Assembly: GCA_944472155.2 (NCBI GenBank)
Contig: OX235274.1
Location: forward strand, 32,982,052-33,046,051
From: Trichobilharzia szidati
Lineage: Eukaryota > Platyhelminthes > Trematoda > Strigeidida > Schistosomatidae
Length of the DNA: 64,000 nucleotides
Direction: 5' to 3'
Shown: positions 1 through 10,989 of the stretch, one piece after another
Numbering within the stretch: position 1 is the first letter of the stretch
Layout: the number at the start of each line of letters is the position of its first letter
Made by a program: the position numbers and the translations under genes
The notes under the pieces: generated by a model
The model's database searches: none
What the model was told of the DNA's origin: nothing
What the model saw: only the letters and a program-made list of their open reading frames with translations

Positions 1-1797
1 GTAATATTGTGCCTGCCGTTTGGAAAGACATTAAAGTTGTACCCATACCTAAATCGTCTGCTGGAGCATGTGTCAAATTTAGACCCACTGCTATTACCTC
101 TCCTTTTTTGAAAACTATGGAGAAACTACTTTTACTTAGTCTTGTACCTTCGCTTAAATCCTTTAATGACCCTAAACAATTTGCCTATAAGCACAGTAGG
201 GGCACTTTAGATCCAGCTGCCGTCTTATATCATAACATTGCTTCCAGTCTAGACAAGGGGGCTAAATTTGTTCGTTGTGCCTTCCTAGACTATACATCTC
301 CTTTTGACTCGGTCCCTAGGGACATATAATTAAATAAACTTGCTGCAAGTCAAACAGAATGTTGGGCTGTTAACTGACTACATTCCTATTTCTCAGAAAG
401 AAAGCAGTACACCGTGCATAAAGGGAAGTCTTCCACTTCATTGCCTACTGAAGCTGGTGTCCCTCAAGGCGCTGTCCTTTCTCCTTTTCTTTTTTCTTTC
501 TTCTTACATGACTTGCCTCAGTCTGATGAAATAAACTTTGTGAAGTACGCTGATGACTTAACTGTTTCAATGGCTGTTAACTCCCAGCAAGATTGTACCA
601 AAATAAATAGCTTTCTGTCGGGAGTCAGTAAATGGTCTGAGTCTAACGGTTTTAAACTGAATCCTTCTAAATGTCAAACTGTTAATTTCAGCTTAAGATG
701 TAAACGACAGCTAAAAGAAGCCATCGATTCTCATGACAGTTTTAAGACTGATGACAATGATATAGGAATTAAATCAGAAATTAAGTATCTTGGACTTATT
801 CTCTCTTCTGATCTCTCCTGGTCTTCCCATGTAGCAGCGATCTCCAGTAAAATATTCCGCCCAACATTTTACATTAAGAAGTTAAGGCACTCGGGCATAA
901 CTCAACCCCTCCTCTTACACTTCATAAACTCTTGCATCCTACCTATTCTTCTTTATTGTTCACCCTTATTCTTTCCTGGTTTGCTTAAAAAGGACTTTGT
1001 CACAATTCGTAGAATGCTGAAGACTGTCAGTAGGATGAGTGGTGTCCCAGTGGACTACATAGTTAACGTCGTTGTCGATAGGCGTTTGACTTCGTGCAGT
1101 AAATTTGCTAAAGGGATTTTGTTTGAATTGGAGCATCCACTTCACCCTCAGCTTTCACCTTGCATCTCCTCAGGTAGAACAAGAAGTAACTTCAGAAAAC
1201 TGTATGCTCGCACGTCTAAGTATAAAAATTCTATGATACCATACTTGGCACGTATTTTATGTGATGAAAATAGCGTCAGGCAAGAATATTAACTAACCTT
1301 TTTTCATCCAGTAAATAAACAATCTCCTCCATCCATCCTTATACACCTTCAAGTTTTACTTTAATTATTTCTATTATATTTATGGTCCTGTTGCTTCTTT
1401 GTTTTACTTTCAAAATTGCAAACACCAACTTATCTCTATGACTGCTGTAATCTTTGTTTTTCCCCTCACCATATCATGTAAAAAGAACATTATATTCAAT
1501 ATTTTTAAACATGCTAGGATTTCTATACTGCATCGACAATACTGTGTGAAACAAGCCCGTGGCAATTTCCACTTGTATTATTATCATTACCTTAGCTGCT
1601 ACCATTATTATTATTTCCATTTTACATGCTGCATGTTTTTTGACATTACCCCTATTGTAAATGTGGAGAATTTTCTGTGTGATTAATTTTATTTATAATT
1701 TGAGGAAATTAGATGCAATATTGTGATTAATGCTGAAAATTCCATTCTGTATCACAAGTACTGTTTTTGGAATAAAGTAAATCATTATTATCACTAT
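1..1797 (+). mobile_element. CR1/Rex-like LINE, 5' part outside window (copy 1)
   Basis: Non-LTR retrotransposon entering from the left edge. It holds the RT domain relic at 3-1292 and about 500 bp of 3' UTR. The last ~110 bp (from about 1700, ending in GGAATAAAGTAAATCATTAT at 1770-1789) match the 3' end of the full-length copy at 20050-20155, which fixes the element's 3' terminus. It ends in an imperfect ATT-rich tail. Confidence 0.85.
3..1292 (+). pseudogene. Reverse transcriptase of CR1/Rex-like LINE, two in-frame stops
   Basis: One reading frame runs from the window edge to 1292, interrupted only by a TAA at 327-329 and a TGA at 375-377, so it is a lightly damaged RT pseudogene. Visible RT blocks, in order: FRPTAITSPFLKTMEKLL (finger), FLDYTSPFDSVPR (palm motif A; the usual Ala is Pro), GVPQGAVLSPFLFSFFLHD (motif B) and the catalytic YADD at 546-557 (motif C), then thumb and C-terminal region ending NSVRQEY. 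It is clearly homologous over its whole length to the intact ORF at 16790-19588, though diverged. The N-terminal endonuclease lies outside the window. When intact, the protein would copy the element's RNA at a nicked chromosomal target. Confidence 0.88.
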
Positions 1798-1811
1798 TGT
1801 TATTATTATTG

Positions 1812-1912
1812 CAGGAGAATGTTAATTGTAGGCTGGTGGCGGAGAATGTTTTGCTGAGAGACTTCGAAAGCCGTCTACGGATAATTTCTGCTTCAGTATT
1901 TGAGCGAATATA
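1812..1912 (-). mobile_element. Penelope-like element fragment
   Basis: The reverse complement matches the linker between RT and GIY-YIG of the PLE at 52616-52705; for example CTTCGAAAGCC and TGTAGGCTGGTGGCG are shared. It abuts the 3' tail of the CR1-like copy, so the LINE probably inserted into a PLE. Confidence 0.65.
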
Positions 1913-2216
1913 AAATAGGCGATAAAAGATATATATATATATATGAAGCTTTCAGGTGATTAGATTACTCAGAGATTCGTTTGGTGTTTCTAAATCTCAT
2001 TATGTAAACAATTGTCTGTTTTAAGATCTGCGAAATGAAACTGATTTATTTATGTGGCGCACGTGCGTTATGTTTTCTGCTACTGACAGTAATAATTTAC
2101 TTTTAGAACAAAGTAACAATGTTGAACAAAGCATGAAGAACATACAGTGCAAGATAAAATGATGATATTATTATTATTTCATTGGTACTTTTCAACTGCG
2201 TACAACCACCAGAAAC
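1913..2216. other. AT-rich spacer
   Basis: Contains an (AT)n run at about 1929-1943 and no supported gene. Confidence 0.6.
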
Positions 2217-2545
2217 TTAACAAGGTAAAACTGCATTAACAACAGTATACTTATGGATGCATAAATCTGGTTTCAACCATTCAATCGCAACTGGTTCAGT
2301 GTTACGTACCAACCTGAAGCTGATCTGAATTTTAATTATCTTAAATAATTTTAATGCACCGATTCCAAAGCTGACGTCTGACAGATGCAGAGTGATAGTA
2401 CTACTAAGCACTTCTGCACTTTTCAGACGCAATTTTCTTGAAATATACTCAAATATGCAGTTAAAACTAAATTTATGCATCCAAAATGAAACTGTTGTAA
2501 ATCTTGCTTTCCCTTGATAAGTATACTTTATGAAATACTGATTTG
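2217..2545 (-). mobile_element. Possible PLE C-terminal relic
   Basis: An open frame on the minus strand ends with residues like AIEWLKPDLCIHK. This resembles the short conserved tail after GIY-YIG in the other PLE copies here (AIQKLK...LCVQKK at 34629-34892). The match is short and the rest of the frame is not recognisable, so this is a weak call. It lies directly next to a T1 SINE. Confidence 0.35.
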
Positions 2546-2546
2546 C

Positions 2547-2757
2547 AGGGATCACAAATTGGTATCTGTTAGAGAACCATTTTTAAAACTGGGAGTAGTG
2601 GACAGCTGCTTTTTCCTAGTTAGGAACTCTTCAGTACAACGCGCTCACCGGGGTTTTAACTCAGGACCTTTCGGTTACTCGTCAAGCTCGTAAGCCAATC
2701 AGCCACTGGAAACTGATTCGATGACACCTGAATTCCAACTTCTACCAACTCGCGATG
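2547..2757 (-). repeat. T1 tRNA-like SINE
   Basis: Read on the minus strand: the GAATTC-containing 5' block, a degenerate tRNA-like part, then GTACTGAAGAGTTCC and the CAGCTGTCCACTACTC segment, and the tail ending GTTCTCTAACAGATACC. All blocks recur in the other T1 copies. Confidence 0.8.
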
Positions 2758-2861
2758 TATATATATATATATTTACATACCAGGAGATATCAGTAAACCC
2801 TAGTATCAAAAGACCCAAAAAATACTTAGCACTATTACTGTGATTGTTAATAATCCGAGTG
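2758..2861. other. AT-rich spacer with (AT)n
   Basis: Short ATATATAT tract at about 2757-2771. Nothing else recognised. Confidence 0.5.
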
Positions 2862-3478
2862 GAACATTGGGCTTCAACAGCGCGTCTCTACTTTGTCTTG
2901 TTCTCTGCAGTCCTCTTCAGCTGACCCCACTAATGCCCATAAGCTTTCATCTCCTTCTTGTACGGCCTCCTCCTTGTCACCCTCGTGCGTTCGCAAAGCT
3001 TGTGGTTTCTCATTTGGGTTCTAATCGATCAATGACCTGTTGCTTGACGTCACTCAACAGTCTCCTCAGAGTGTGTCCTACCCGTCTTTATTTCCTGCGG
3101 AAAATTAGCTGAGCAATAGGTCGTTGATTGGTTTGTTCCCAGAGTTTCTCGTTATTATTTCTTTCTGACCGGTCATTTGATCTACACTATGGAGCCAACG
3201 AATGCAAATGTTGATAAATGTCTGCAGTGGCCTGTTGGATTTACTTATTGTGATGCACGTCGCAAGTTTCTGACCCATCTAGAAGAACTGACTGACGTTA
3301 CTTTAGTGTTGAAAATTCGAATTTTTTTCTCCTCCGAGTGCAGTAAATTTTGTAACTGCTTTCAGAGTGGTAAAGGTTTGCCTTGCCTCTCCAATTCTAG
3401 CCGCTTTTGACATCCTTATCCGTGCAGACTAGCTGTAGAATGCTGCCTAGATAAGTGAAGTAAGTGACGTGTTTCAAA
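2862..3478 (-). mobile_element. RTE-clade LINE 3' end, decayed
   Basis: On the minus strand the fragment runs from the region encoding FTYLGSI (about 3440-3475) through the RTE C-terminal block to the 3' end (GTTGAAGCCCAATGTTCCAC at 2862-2881). It matches the intact RTE end at 63396-64000 and carries several indels and stops. It sits back-to-back with another RTE 3' fragment at 3495. Confidence 0.8.
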
Positions 3479-3494
3479 TAAATTCTTTTGATAT

Positions 3495-4031
3495 TAGCAC
3501 GTCTTTGGAAGTCCGCTGCACTTAGAATAAGGAACACGATACGGATTTTCGACACTATCGTCAAGTCAGTCAGTGCGTCTGCGTGATCCAGAGGCTTGGT
3601 GACGACGTCACGTGAAGAATTTCCAACAGGCTATTGCAGACTTCCATCAACAGCTGCTCGCCTTTTTCTATACTGAAGACCAAATGCCCAGATTGGGTAA
3701 GGACGAAACATGAAACTCTGTCAACAGGCCAACTAAGAACCTGTAGGGCCAACAAATATGCAGAAAAGAATAGAGATGGCTTAGAGACACTCTAAGGAAT
3801 CCGTCGAGTGACGTCAAGCAAAAGACTATTGCTCGAGTGGAACCCGAATGGGAAACGACAAGTTAGACGTTGGTTCGAAGATGATATGGGGGAGATAGTG
3901 TGAGGCGGAGGAAATGAAAGCTTATCGAAAATCGTGCAGACAGCTAAAAAGGACTTCAGAGAACAGATTGAAGTGGAGATGTTGTGTTGAAGCCCTTTAT
4001 ACAACTCGGAACTCAAGGGAATAATAATGAA
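3495..4031 (+). mobile_element. RTE-clade LINE 3' end, decayed
   Basis: Starts in the block encoding IRNKIRIFNT-like residues and ends AACTCAAGGGAATAATAATG at about 4011-4030, the RTE-type 3' end with an AAT-rich tail. Frames are broken. The copy is 5'-truncated, as usual for target-primed reverse transcription. Confidence 0.8.
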
Positions 4032-4170
4032 TAAATACTGAAGCGAAATTAAGGAACACCAGTAAATCAAAAGTGAGAAAGTGACAAAAGTGAAACCGAA
4101 ATATCACAAACTTATTACAGCTCTACATAAACGATGCCATTTACTTACTCACTGAAACAATTCTTTCTTT

Positions 4171-4588
4171 TTACGAGTTGATCACGGATTGATATCAATT
4201 AGAGAACCATTGAAAACCGCCAAGGAGTACTAGACATCTGTTTCATCCTAGTTTGGGAATCATCGGCAGTACGCACCCACCAACAAGCTTTGAACCCAGT
4301 ACCTTCCGGTTACAAGGCGACCTGGTAGACCATTAAGCCACTGGGACTCGATTCAGTGGCTACCCCATGAATTCTAATTTATACTAATTCGTGATTTTAG
4401 CACGACCACCAACCAATGTTATCGGTGGGAAATCCATCCTCACACTTCACTGGATGGACCTCACTGGTTTCAACTTCTCACTGGAACTCCAGGAAACTCC
4501 GTCCTGGTTTTCCAGTGGTTCCCTAACTGATATCAATTCGTGATCAGCTCGTAAAAACAAATCTAATCCTTACAAACCAATTATTAAA
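4171..4588. repeat. T1 SINE head-to-head dimer with target-site duplication
   Basis: The left part (4171-about 4500) is a near-complete T1 unit in minus orientation. The right part (about 4503-4588) is the T1 tail in plus orientation. The outer ends are therefore inverted repeats (TTTTACGAGTTGATCACGG... at left, its complement at right). The whole is bracketed by AATTCTTTCTTT at 4159-4170 and 4589-4600, a 12-bp target-site duplication, so it arrived as one insertion. Confidence 0.8.
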
Positions 4589-4600
4589 AATTCTTTCTTT

Positions 4601-5094
4601 AACAGAAACTGTAGATATCGTTCAGTTACATTGTTGGAAACAAAAGAGCATCTTCCAGTCTTCTTTATAACTGTGGTGTTGTATTTCATTTCGGACTCTT
4701 CTACAAATGGCTACTTAAGTACCACAGCTCTTGAGGATTCATTCATTAATATGTCTTAATAACCCCCCCCCCCATCCATTTCAAATTAACTATGCAGCTG
4801 ATTCGGACCAAACATCCTACTTCACTCCAAAACTTATTCTCAAAAGACGTCTATCAACTAAAGCCAAAACACAAGTTCAATGTAACCCAAGTAACTGTCA
4901 TGCTACTTAGGTTTCTGGAGCATTTTCAAAAGGACTGATTACCATCCAGAGATCAGTTTATATATATATATAGGTGATTCAGCTTTATAAGACATTAGTC
5001 ATAACCTAAACAGACCAATGGTTAGTCGCTTAAATTGATACTAAGTTAGACTAGTTATACTCTTAAGAAATCATAAAACCCACTATGTTTGAAT
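4601..5094. other. Unannotated spacer
   Basis: No gene or repeat recognised apart from a C11 homopolymer at 4763-4773 and a short (AT)n at about 4960-4970. Confidence 0.5.
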
Positions 5095-6440
5095 AAAGCA
5101 AGAACAATAGTGGTCTGTGCAGAATAATACGGTACCATCATTTTTATTTCGTTGGCTCCCAATCAGATGCTAACAGCCTAAATAAATTTCGAGGTTTATG
5201 TACACAAAATTTTTAACATACTTGCAAGTTTTTCATAATGTCTTTCATTTGACAGAAAGTTCCGTAATTAGTGAACAGTGCTCAGAAAATTACGCTTATA
5301 TAGTTTTTACACAGGGAGGTTAAGTTTAAACAAAATAAATGTATACATACAGTGATAAAGGAGTTATGTAATAAAGAGAAGAGATGCGTAAGGGATGAGT
5401 GAGTAGTAAACTAGGTAACAATGTACTGAGTTCAACTCAGATCATAGAAACAACAGACAAGCGAAATTACACTGTGTCAAGGGGATGAGATCAAAGCCAA
5501 AGATTACGTAATCAAGTGAAAGAAAGAGTAAAGACATCTAGTTACCAGAGTGAGGAAAGACTAATAACTACTTCTTTCTAAACACGTAAATCTGGTTTCA
5601 AACCTCTGATAGAAATTGCTTCGGTAAACTTGAGGAGAATCGAGCTCCTTTGTCAATTGATAATTTTAAAGGATTTCGCGACTTCCACCTCATGACCCGT
5701 ATCCAGAAGATGTCGGGTAATAGCGTTATTATAAGAGTTTGTTCCCTTGAGACGTACACATTACAGTTCATGTCCAGAAAACCGAAGGTATCCCCTTCTT
5801 TCTGTTCTCCCAATGTAACTGCTCGTACAGATACACGTAAATTTGTATACACAGTTGGAGTTAACACGAAAAGAATATCTGTTGACTTTTGACTACACCA
5901 AAGAGCAAGTTGTTTGATAGACGGGAACCAACTTAGCTGCAGGATAGGCTCTGGCTAGTGACGTACTCAGTCTTCTGTTGACAATTGCTGCAATGTTTTC
6001 ACCTTTAAAATCTAGTTGAATGAAGACAGGCTTTTTTCTCACTGTGATTTGTTTGAAGTTTGAACCTTCCCATCTTCCATATTTGTTAATGAATCTTTGA
6101 GTATAACCGTTGTTTTTCAACACCTTTTCGAGAATCGTAAATTGTTCCTCTAGTTTCTCTGGAGAGTATATTCTCCCCGTTCTACAGTACAGAATCTTGA
6201 CTAATGCTCGTTTATAGCTGTTTGGAGAAAAACTATTAAAATGTAAGTATTATCCATTCCATGTAGGCTTTCGGTACATTTACCTCTGGAGACTACCATC
6301 TTCTAGGTGTTGCATAGCAGTGTCAAGGAAATGGAACTTTTCATCATTTTCATGTTCCATAGTGAATTCAATATTTGTATGTTCGTCGTTGAATAATCTG
6401 AGTAGGTTGGGAAGCGTGACTTTCATTGTTGCACATTACA
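5095..6440 (-). mobile_element. Penelope-like element, 5'-truncated (copy P1)
   Basis: Minus-strand PLE. Its 3' end (GAATAAAGCAAGAACAATAG at 5095-5114, complement) and 3' UTR match the end of the plus-strand copy at about 27000-27490. The coding part lies at 5590-6440. Confidence 0.85.
5590..6440 (-). pseudogene. PLE RT C-terminus plus GIY-YIG endonuclease, broken
   Basis: Penelope-like proteins join a telomerase-related reverse transcriptase to a GIY-YIG nuclease. Read from 6440 downward, the relic begins after the RT catalytic Asp pair with FTMEHENDEKFHFLDTA, continues through the thumb (RKPTWNG) and linker (KKPVFIQLDFKGENIAAIV), then the nuclease entry NCVYKFTCICTSSYIGRTER. In this nuclease family the conserved pair corresponds to VYK and YIG. 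Stops and small shifts, for example around 5880, split the frame into pieces at 5893-6123 and 5598-5867. It cannot encode an active enzyme. The same protein type recurs at 26550-26927. Confidence 0.82.
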
Positions 6441-7268
6441 AATGTGCCACTAAAACCCACTGTGTTAGATTTACTGCATACTAAGTGAAGTAGACAAGCC
6501 TTGAGAAGAATACTCAATACCTAATAAACAGCTGAACTCTCTATTACTTATAAATAATTTGTTAAAGTTTGACTGTTTTACTACAAAGAATTTGCCTTAC
6601 TTTCCAAATGCGTAATAATAATAATGATAATAAAATTTGTTGGATTCAGGAGGACTTTTAGCTGAATAAAATGCTGAATAGGGACTGATGCGTAGTCAGC
6701 ACGACTCTTCTATGCCTATGAATACAATACAACTTAATCAGTTATTTGTCTGCCATTTTGACGTTAATGTAAGATTAATCTTTAAGGAATTATTAGAAAG
6801 AAAGAATTTAATGTCATGCTAATAATCTACCGACAAATCAGCTTCTCATTCAGGGTATTATTCATAAAATTACCGTCTTACATTTCGTTTGAACAAATTG
6901 CAAACAGTAGTCATTTTCGTAGCTTCAAAGATATCTTCAGCGGCTATCTACTCTAGAATGAGTTCCTAGAGTTTATTCTGATTTTGTTATTTTCCTTGAT
7001 TTATACTTCGTAGATAAGAAAATCTTTGTTCCCGAATGAATCAGCGGTAATTAAGGGACGTCAGTTAACTGCTTTGCTGTTTTTGTTGTTGTTGCTTGAA
7101 AGAATAACTGCTCAAATTTATTATTATTACCATTATTTACATTTGGGATTATTTCAAAACCTCAGAATACTATTCACCAATTAGTTGGTAGTAATAACAT
7201 AAAATACGTGCCGGTTAGTTAGTTTTGTTTTATGTTACCCCACCTTTGTAGGATTATACTCAAGAGGG
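6441..7268. other. Unannotated AT-rich spacer
   Basis: Contains an AAT-rich microsatellite at about 6614-6637. No supported coding region or recognised repeat. Confidence 0.5.
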
Positions 7269-7714
7269 TGATGGTGTGATTCAGACAATGTCTGCCGACG
7301 GAATATTATTCTCACAGTTCAATTCGGCATTGGCAACGGAATACGATATGTCTATTTGAACATTCTATTTGATGTTAGAGTGAGAATGTTATTCTCACAG
7401 TTCAGTACTGCATCGGAAACTGTATACTGTGTATATTTAAACACTCTATTTCATTTCGTTTGATGTAAAGCGAAAACACACGCTCAGTGATTGGTTAACG
7501 AATATATATTATATATATACTGCCGATGATTCCCAAACTAGGATGAAACAGCAGCTGTCCAGTACTCCTTGGTTTTCAATGGTTCTCTAGCTGATATCAG
7601 TCCGTGATCAACTCGTAAAACATAACTAATCCTTACAAACCAAACTATAGATAATATATATATATATAATGAAATATAGACCTTGGCTTCCGTGTCTTGC
7701 CTTCTATTGTTACA
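7269..7714 (+). repeat. 5' LTR, expanded by duplication and SINE insertion
   Basis: Longer than the 3' LTR (446 versus 244 bp) for two visible reasons. A segment beginning TTATTCTCACAGTTCA occurs twice (about 7309 and 7391). A T1 SINE tail sits in an AT run at about 7520-7660. Confidence 0.72.
7522..7660 (+). repeat. T1 SINE 3' part inside the 5' LTR
   Basis: Starts in the hammerhead-shaped segment (CTGCCGATGATTCCCAAACT at 7521-7540) and runs through the tail GATCAACTCGTAAAACATAA to ATCCTTACAAACC. It is flanked by AT dinucleotide runs, so a target duplication cannot be defined. Confidence 0.75.
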
Positions 7715-7740
7715 TTTGGTGTCGCTGCCTGCCGAAAAAA

Positions 7741-7968
7741 ATGGAAATCCTATGCCCTACAGTATTTGATGGAGACATATAGATCATCGGGCAGGACTTC
7801 GAGGCCGTTGCGCAGTTGAGTGGCGTTCCAGAACCGTCACCGATGAGGCTGATACTTGAAACGCTGCTGGGAGGTCGGAAGACGGCAGCATATGATAGTG
7901 TGAAGCGAAACACTGGTGAATACAAGCCAGGGTTGTGCAAACAGCTCCCAAAGTGGGAAGGACAATAA
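7741..7968 (+). pseudogene. gag relic of gypsy-type element
   Basis: Gag is the structural polyprotein that packages element RNA. The frame starts at an ATG 26 bp after the 5' LTR (MEILCPTVFDGDI), has a TAG at 7780-7782, then stays open with DFEAVAQLSGVPE and LETLLGGRKTAAYDSVKRN until the TAA at 7966-7968. The same order of blocks (GFDAVAELVGSQ, LGTLLRGRVKTLYEDVRR) is present in the minus-strand gag at 48112-48534, which supports the assignment. It is short and lacks the nucleocapsid zinc knuckle, so it is a relic. A conserved matrix/capsid domain cannot be named from sequence alone. Confidence 0.65.
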
Positions 7969-8138
7969 ATGGTCACCGTGAGACTGGATGACGTATATAC
8001 GATCAGAAATGAAAACAAAGAGGAGTGGGTGAACGTCAGCGAGCTCCGGAACTCGATAGAGCAAGACAAGCTAACAAAGCCGCCAGCATCAAGAAGATTG
8101 GAGCGACTTCAACCTAAATTATTTGACGGGGGGAGGAG

Positions 8139-8382
8139 TGTAGTGGTGTGATACAGACAATGTGTGCCAACGGAATATGATTCTCACATAATCCCACAGT
8201 TCAATTCGGCATTAGCAACCGGATACTGTGTATATTTGAACATTCTATTTCTTGTCGTTTGCTGTAAACCGAAATCACACGCTCAGTGATTGGTTAATGA
8301 ATATAAACTGTAGATATACAAACAGCGGTTTGACTAATGAAAATATACCTTGGCTTCCGTTGTCTTGCCTTCTGTTGTTACA
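8139..8382 (+). repeat. 3' LTR
   Basis: Begins TGTAGTGGTGTGATACAGAC after the purine tract and ends TTCTGTTGTTACA. It aligns to the 5' LTR minus that copy's duplication and SINE. Confidence 0.75.
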
Positions 8383-8566
8383 GTATCATTATGTTGCTTA
8401 ACGGTAATGTATTTTGTTTTATTCATTGTGAAATAATAATAGAAAAAAAGCCGTCGGCGCAGTTGACTGATGTTAATCTGCGGATATTGCATAACACGTA
8501 TAAAGACTAGTCATGTAGCTCTGATGAGTTATGCCTGTTTTGTGAAGGCTAACAGTGTAACGAAAT

Positions 8567-9110
8567 AATTATTTGGATATTTCAGCTAACTTTGTAACTA
8601 TTATCCCCACTTCTCTCAGGCTCAATATCATTCAGTGTTCTAACGTTTGCATGCCACCTGTTGACTTTGTTCCTATCTAATCCCTAATTTTAACTCTTCT
8701 CTTTGTGACTGTGTGGCAGTGTTGATGGTGCGTTGTTTTAAGGTTGTGCTTGTGTTTGAATGAAGTCAAGGTTGGTCATACATACTGTGACCTGAGACTG
8801 TTTGCGGAGAGTGTTTGGTGCGTGACTGTTGCTGACAGAATTTTCATTCCACCTTGTTGGGAATATTCTACTTGAACTAGTTTTTTTCTACAGTACTTAT
8901 TTTGTACTGGAGAACTGATCTGATCTAAATAGCTGCTTAACAGAATTGTAATGGTAATTTTGAGTGCTTGATATGTTGCTGCCATTAAACAGTATTATAG
9001 ATTTTATCGCCATTAACTGTTTTTTTGCTGTAGTTAGGATACTTTGAGATTTTGCGTCGTTCAATGAAGTTATAGTTAGCTCTGTACAGTAGAACGTGAA
9101 GAGCATTGCA
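8567..9110 (+). repeat. R1 unclassified dispersed repeat, copy 1
   Basis: Shares interrupted but extended similarity, same orientation, with 30075-30690. Shared landmarks include TTGGATRTTTCA, CTCTTTGTGRYTGTG, TGCGTTGT and CACCTTGTTGGGAATATTCT versus TACCTTGTTAGGAATAATCT. No coding capacity, tRNA-like box or terminal repeat is evident. Confidence 0.6.
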
Positions 9111-9384
9111 CATCAATTTTAGTCGCTACAAACAGAATCACTTAGCTACATCCCCACCAATGAAGTGAGATTCAAAATCATGAACTAATATTAACAATGT
9201 GATGTACTCCTTTCTATTGAGTGTATGAGGTGGTGGGTGAGTGTCTCTGGTGACAGCACTGGGTGACACTAATTCAAATCAACGAAAAGACATAATTTCC
9301 TTCAAAATAACTGCTGTATCCTGCTAACCGGTGCCGATAAGCATATAGTTCTAGTCGACAACTTCATATTGAGTTGATGTAAGT

Positions 9385-10335
9385 ACAAAACTTGGGCACT
9401 GTGGTGGTGTATAACTTCATTATGGATAAGATTTTATTTTGATAAATCACACAGTGTTATTCAGTAATAATAACTGATGACGTTTCGAGCACAAATTACT
9501 GCTCATAATCATATCAAGGCACTCACACAACTTTCTTGCTTCATTTATATACATTAATAAAAATTGATGATTAGACATTTGAATTAAAATCAATATAGGA
9601 TATATTCAGAAATAATAATATGAGGGTTATTCATCAATTACAGTCAGATGGGAAATAAGAAGAGTGTTTTTATAGTCATAATAAGTAACTTGTTAGCATG
9701 TTGTAATGTGCTTGAATTGAAATAGAATTTTAAGATTATTTATTATCCTCCTCTGATTTGACTGGCAGTAATAATATCTTCCATATTTCTGGTATTTGCA
9801 TTGAGTCATTTCTTTTGCATGTGTTGGGTGTAGACTCAGTGAAAAAGGATTCCGTAATCAACCTCTTTCACTCTCTACCTACCTAGATTACTCTTTAGAA
9901 TTTCGACTCTGTCCCACCCACCTTATTGTGTTGTTGTGTGTTAATGCATGCAGTGCAGTTGTTGAGCTTTTTTCTAAATTGCTTATCTTCTCGGGGTCAA
10001 CCATTCTTACCTTAGCTAAATTCTCATGTTCTGACAATTTGACTACCCCCAACCTACTAGTTTGACCTATGTAGTTGACCTCACAGTCATTGCAAGGTAT
10101 TCTGTAAATTATATTATTTTGTTTGATTGGGTCAACCCACTGGGTTTTTTAGCATACAGAGCTTGTCTCTGAGTGAGTTTGTAGGCTTGAATGCCACCCT
10201 AATTCCTGTTTTACTGAGAATCCTACGCAGGGTCTGAGATTTCCCCTCCTTATACGGTAAAACCGTAGATGCCTTATAAAAGACCCGGTGGACCCAATTG
10301 AAGAAAATAATATAATTTACAAAATACCTTGCAAT
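9385..10335 (-). mobile_element. Penelope-like element, left arm of head-to-head pair
   Basis: Read on the minus strand from about 10260: residues TLRRILSKTGIRVAFKPTN and NSLRDKLCMLKNP (the usual linker before the nuclease), then YRIPCNDCEVNYIGQTSR, the GIY-YIG start with its Cys pair, then a nuclease C-terminal part and 3' UTR ending near 9385. Frameshifts and stops are present. Confidence 0.82.
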
Positions 10336-10930
10336 GACTGTGAGTTAAGTCAACTACATAGGTCAAACCAGTAGATCAGGAGTAGTGAAATTATCAGAAC
10401 ATGGGAATTTAGCTAAGTGCACAATGATTGATCCCGAGAAGATAAGTAATTTAGAAAAAACTCAGCTGTAATACTGCATGCATTAACACAACCAAATAAT
10501 AGGGTGGGAGAGGGTCAAAATTCTAAGACAGAGGTTGATTACTGAATCCTGGTTCATCGTATCTACACACAACACATGCAGTAAAAGTGACTCAACGCAA
10601 GTACCAAGATATGAACGATATTATTACCAGTCAAATCAGAGGATAATAAATAATGTGAAAATGTGTTCAATTCACGCTATAACATCCTAACAAGTTATTT
10701 ATTTTACTGTAAAAAATGTCTTATATCACTAATATTATTTCCGAATGTACTTTATGTTATATTGATTTTATTCAAATGTCTAATAAATTTTTATTCATGT
10801 ATATAAATGAAGCAAGAAAGTTGTGTGAGTAGTGCCTTGATATGATTATGAGTGACAATAAATTGTGCTAGAAACGTAGTCATCAGTTAATATTACTGTA
10901 TAACACGGTGATTCATGGTGATTGCCTACA
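10263..10930 (+). mobile_element. Penelope-like element, right arm of head-to-head pair
   Basis: Starts AAAAGACCCGGTGGACCCAA (10264-10283) and encodes a broken IYKIPCNDCELSQLHRSNQ-like nuclease start, then the same C-terminal and 3' UTR sequence as the left arm in opposite orientation. It ends around TCATCAGTTAATATTACTGT. Also homologous to 43420-44130. Confidence 0.8.
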
Positions 10931-10989
10931 ACTATGTAATAGACTAAATTTTACCCGATTTCCCAAATATCACATGCTTCACAAACAGC

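Larger units (their letters stand above)
7269..8382 (+). mobile_element. Compact Ty3/gypsy-type LTR element, pol deleted
   Basis: Two LTRs with similar sequence (7269-7714 and 8139-8382) flank only ~424 bp of internal DNA. Both LTRs begin TG and end TTGTTACA. A purine run (GACGGGGGGAGGAG, 8125-8138) directly precedes the 3' LTR, as expected of a polypurine tract. The interior holds a gag relic and no RT, RNase H or integrase. No convincing target-site duplication was found. Confidence 0.78.

Noticed and set aside
2862..4031. Twin-priming explanation for the RTE inverted pair
   Set aside because: Both halves reach the RTE 3' terminus, whereas twin priming inverts only an upstream portion of a single copy.
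7715..7735. Assigning the LTR element's primer-binding site to a specific tRNA
   Set aside because: TTTGGTGTCGCTGCC follows the 5' LTR at the right place, but I cannot match it to a fluke tRNA from memory with confidence.
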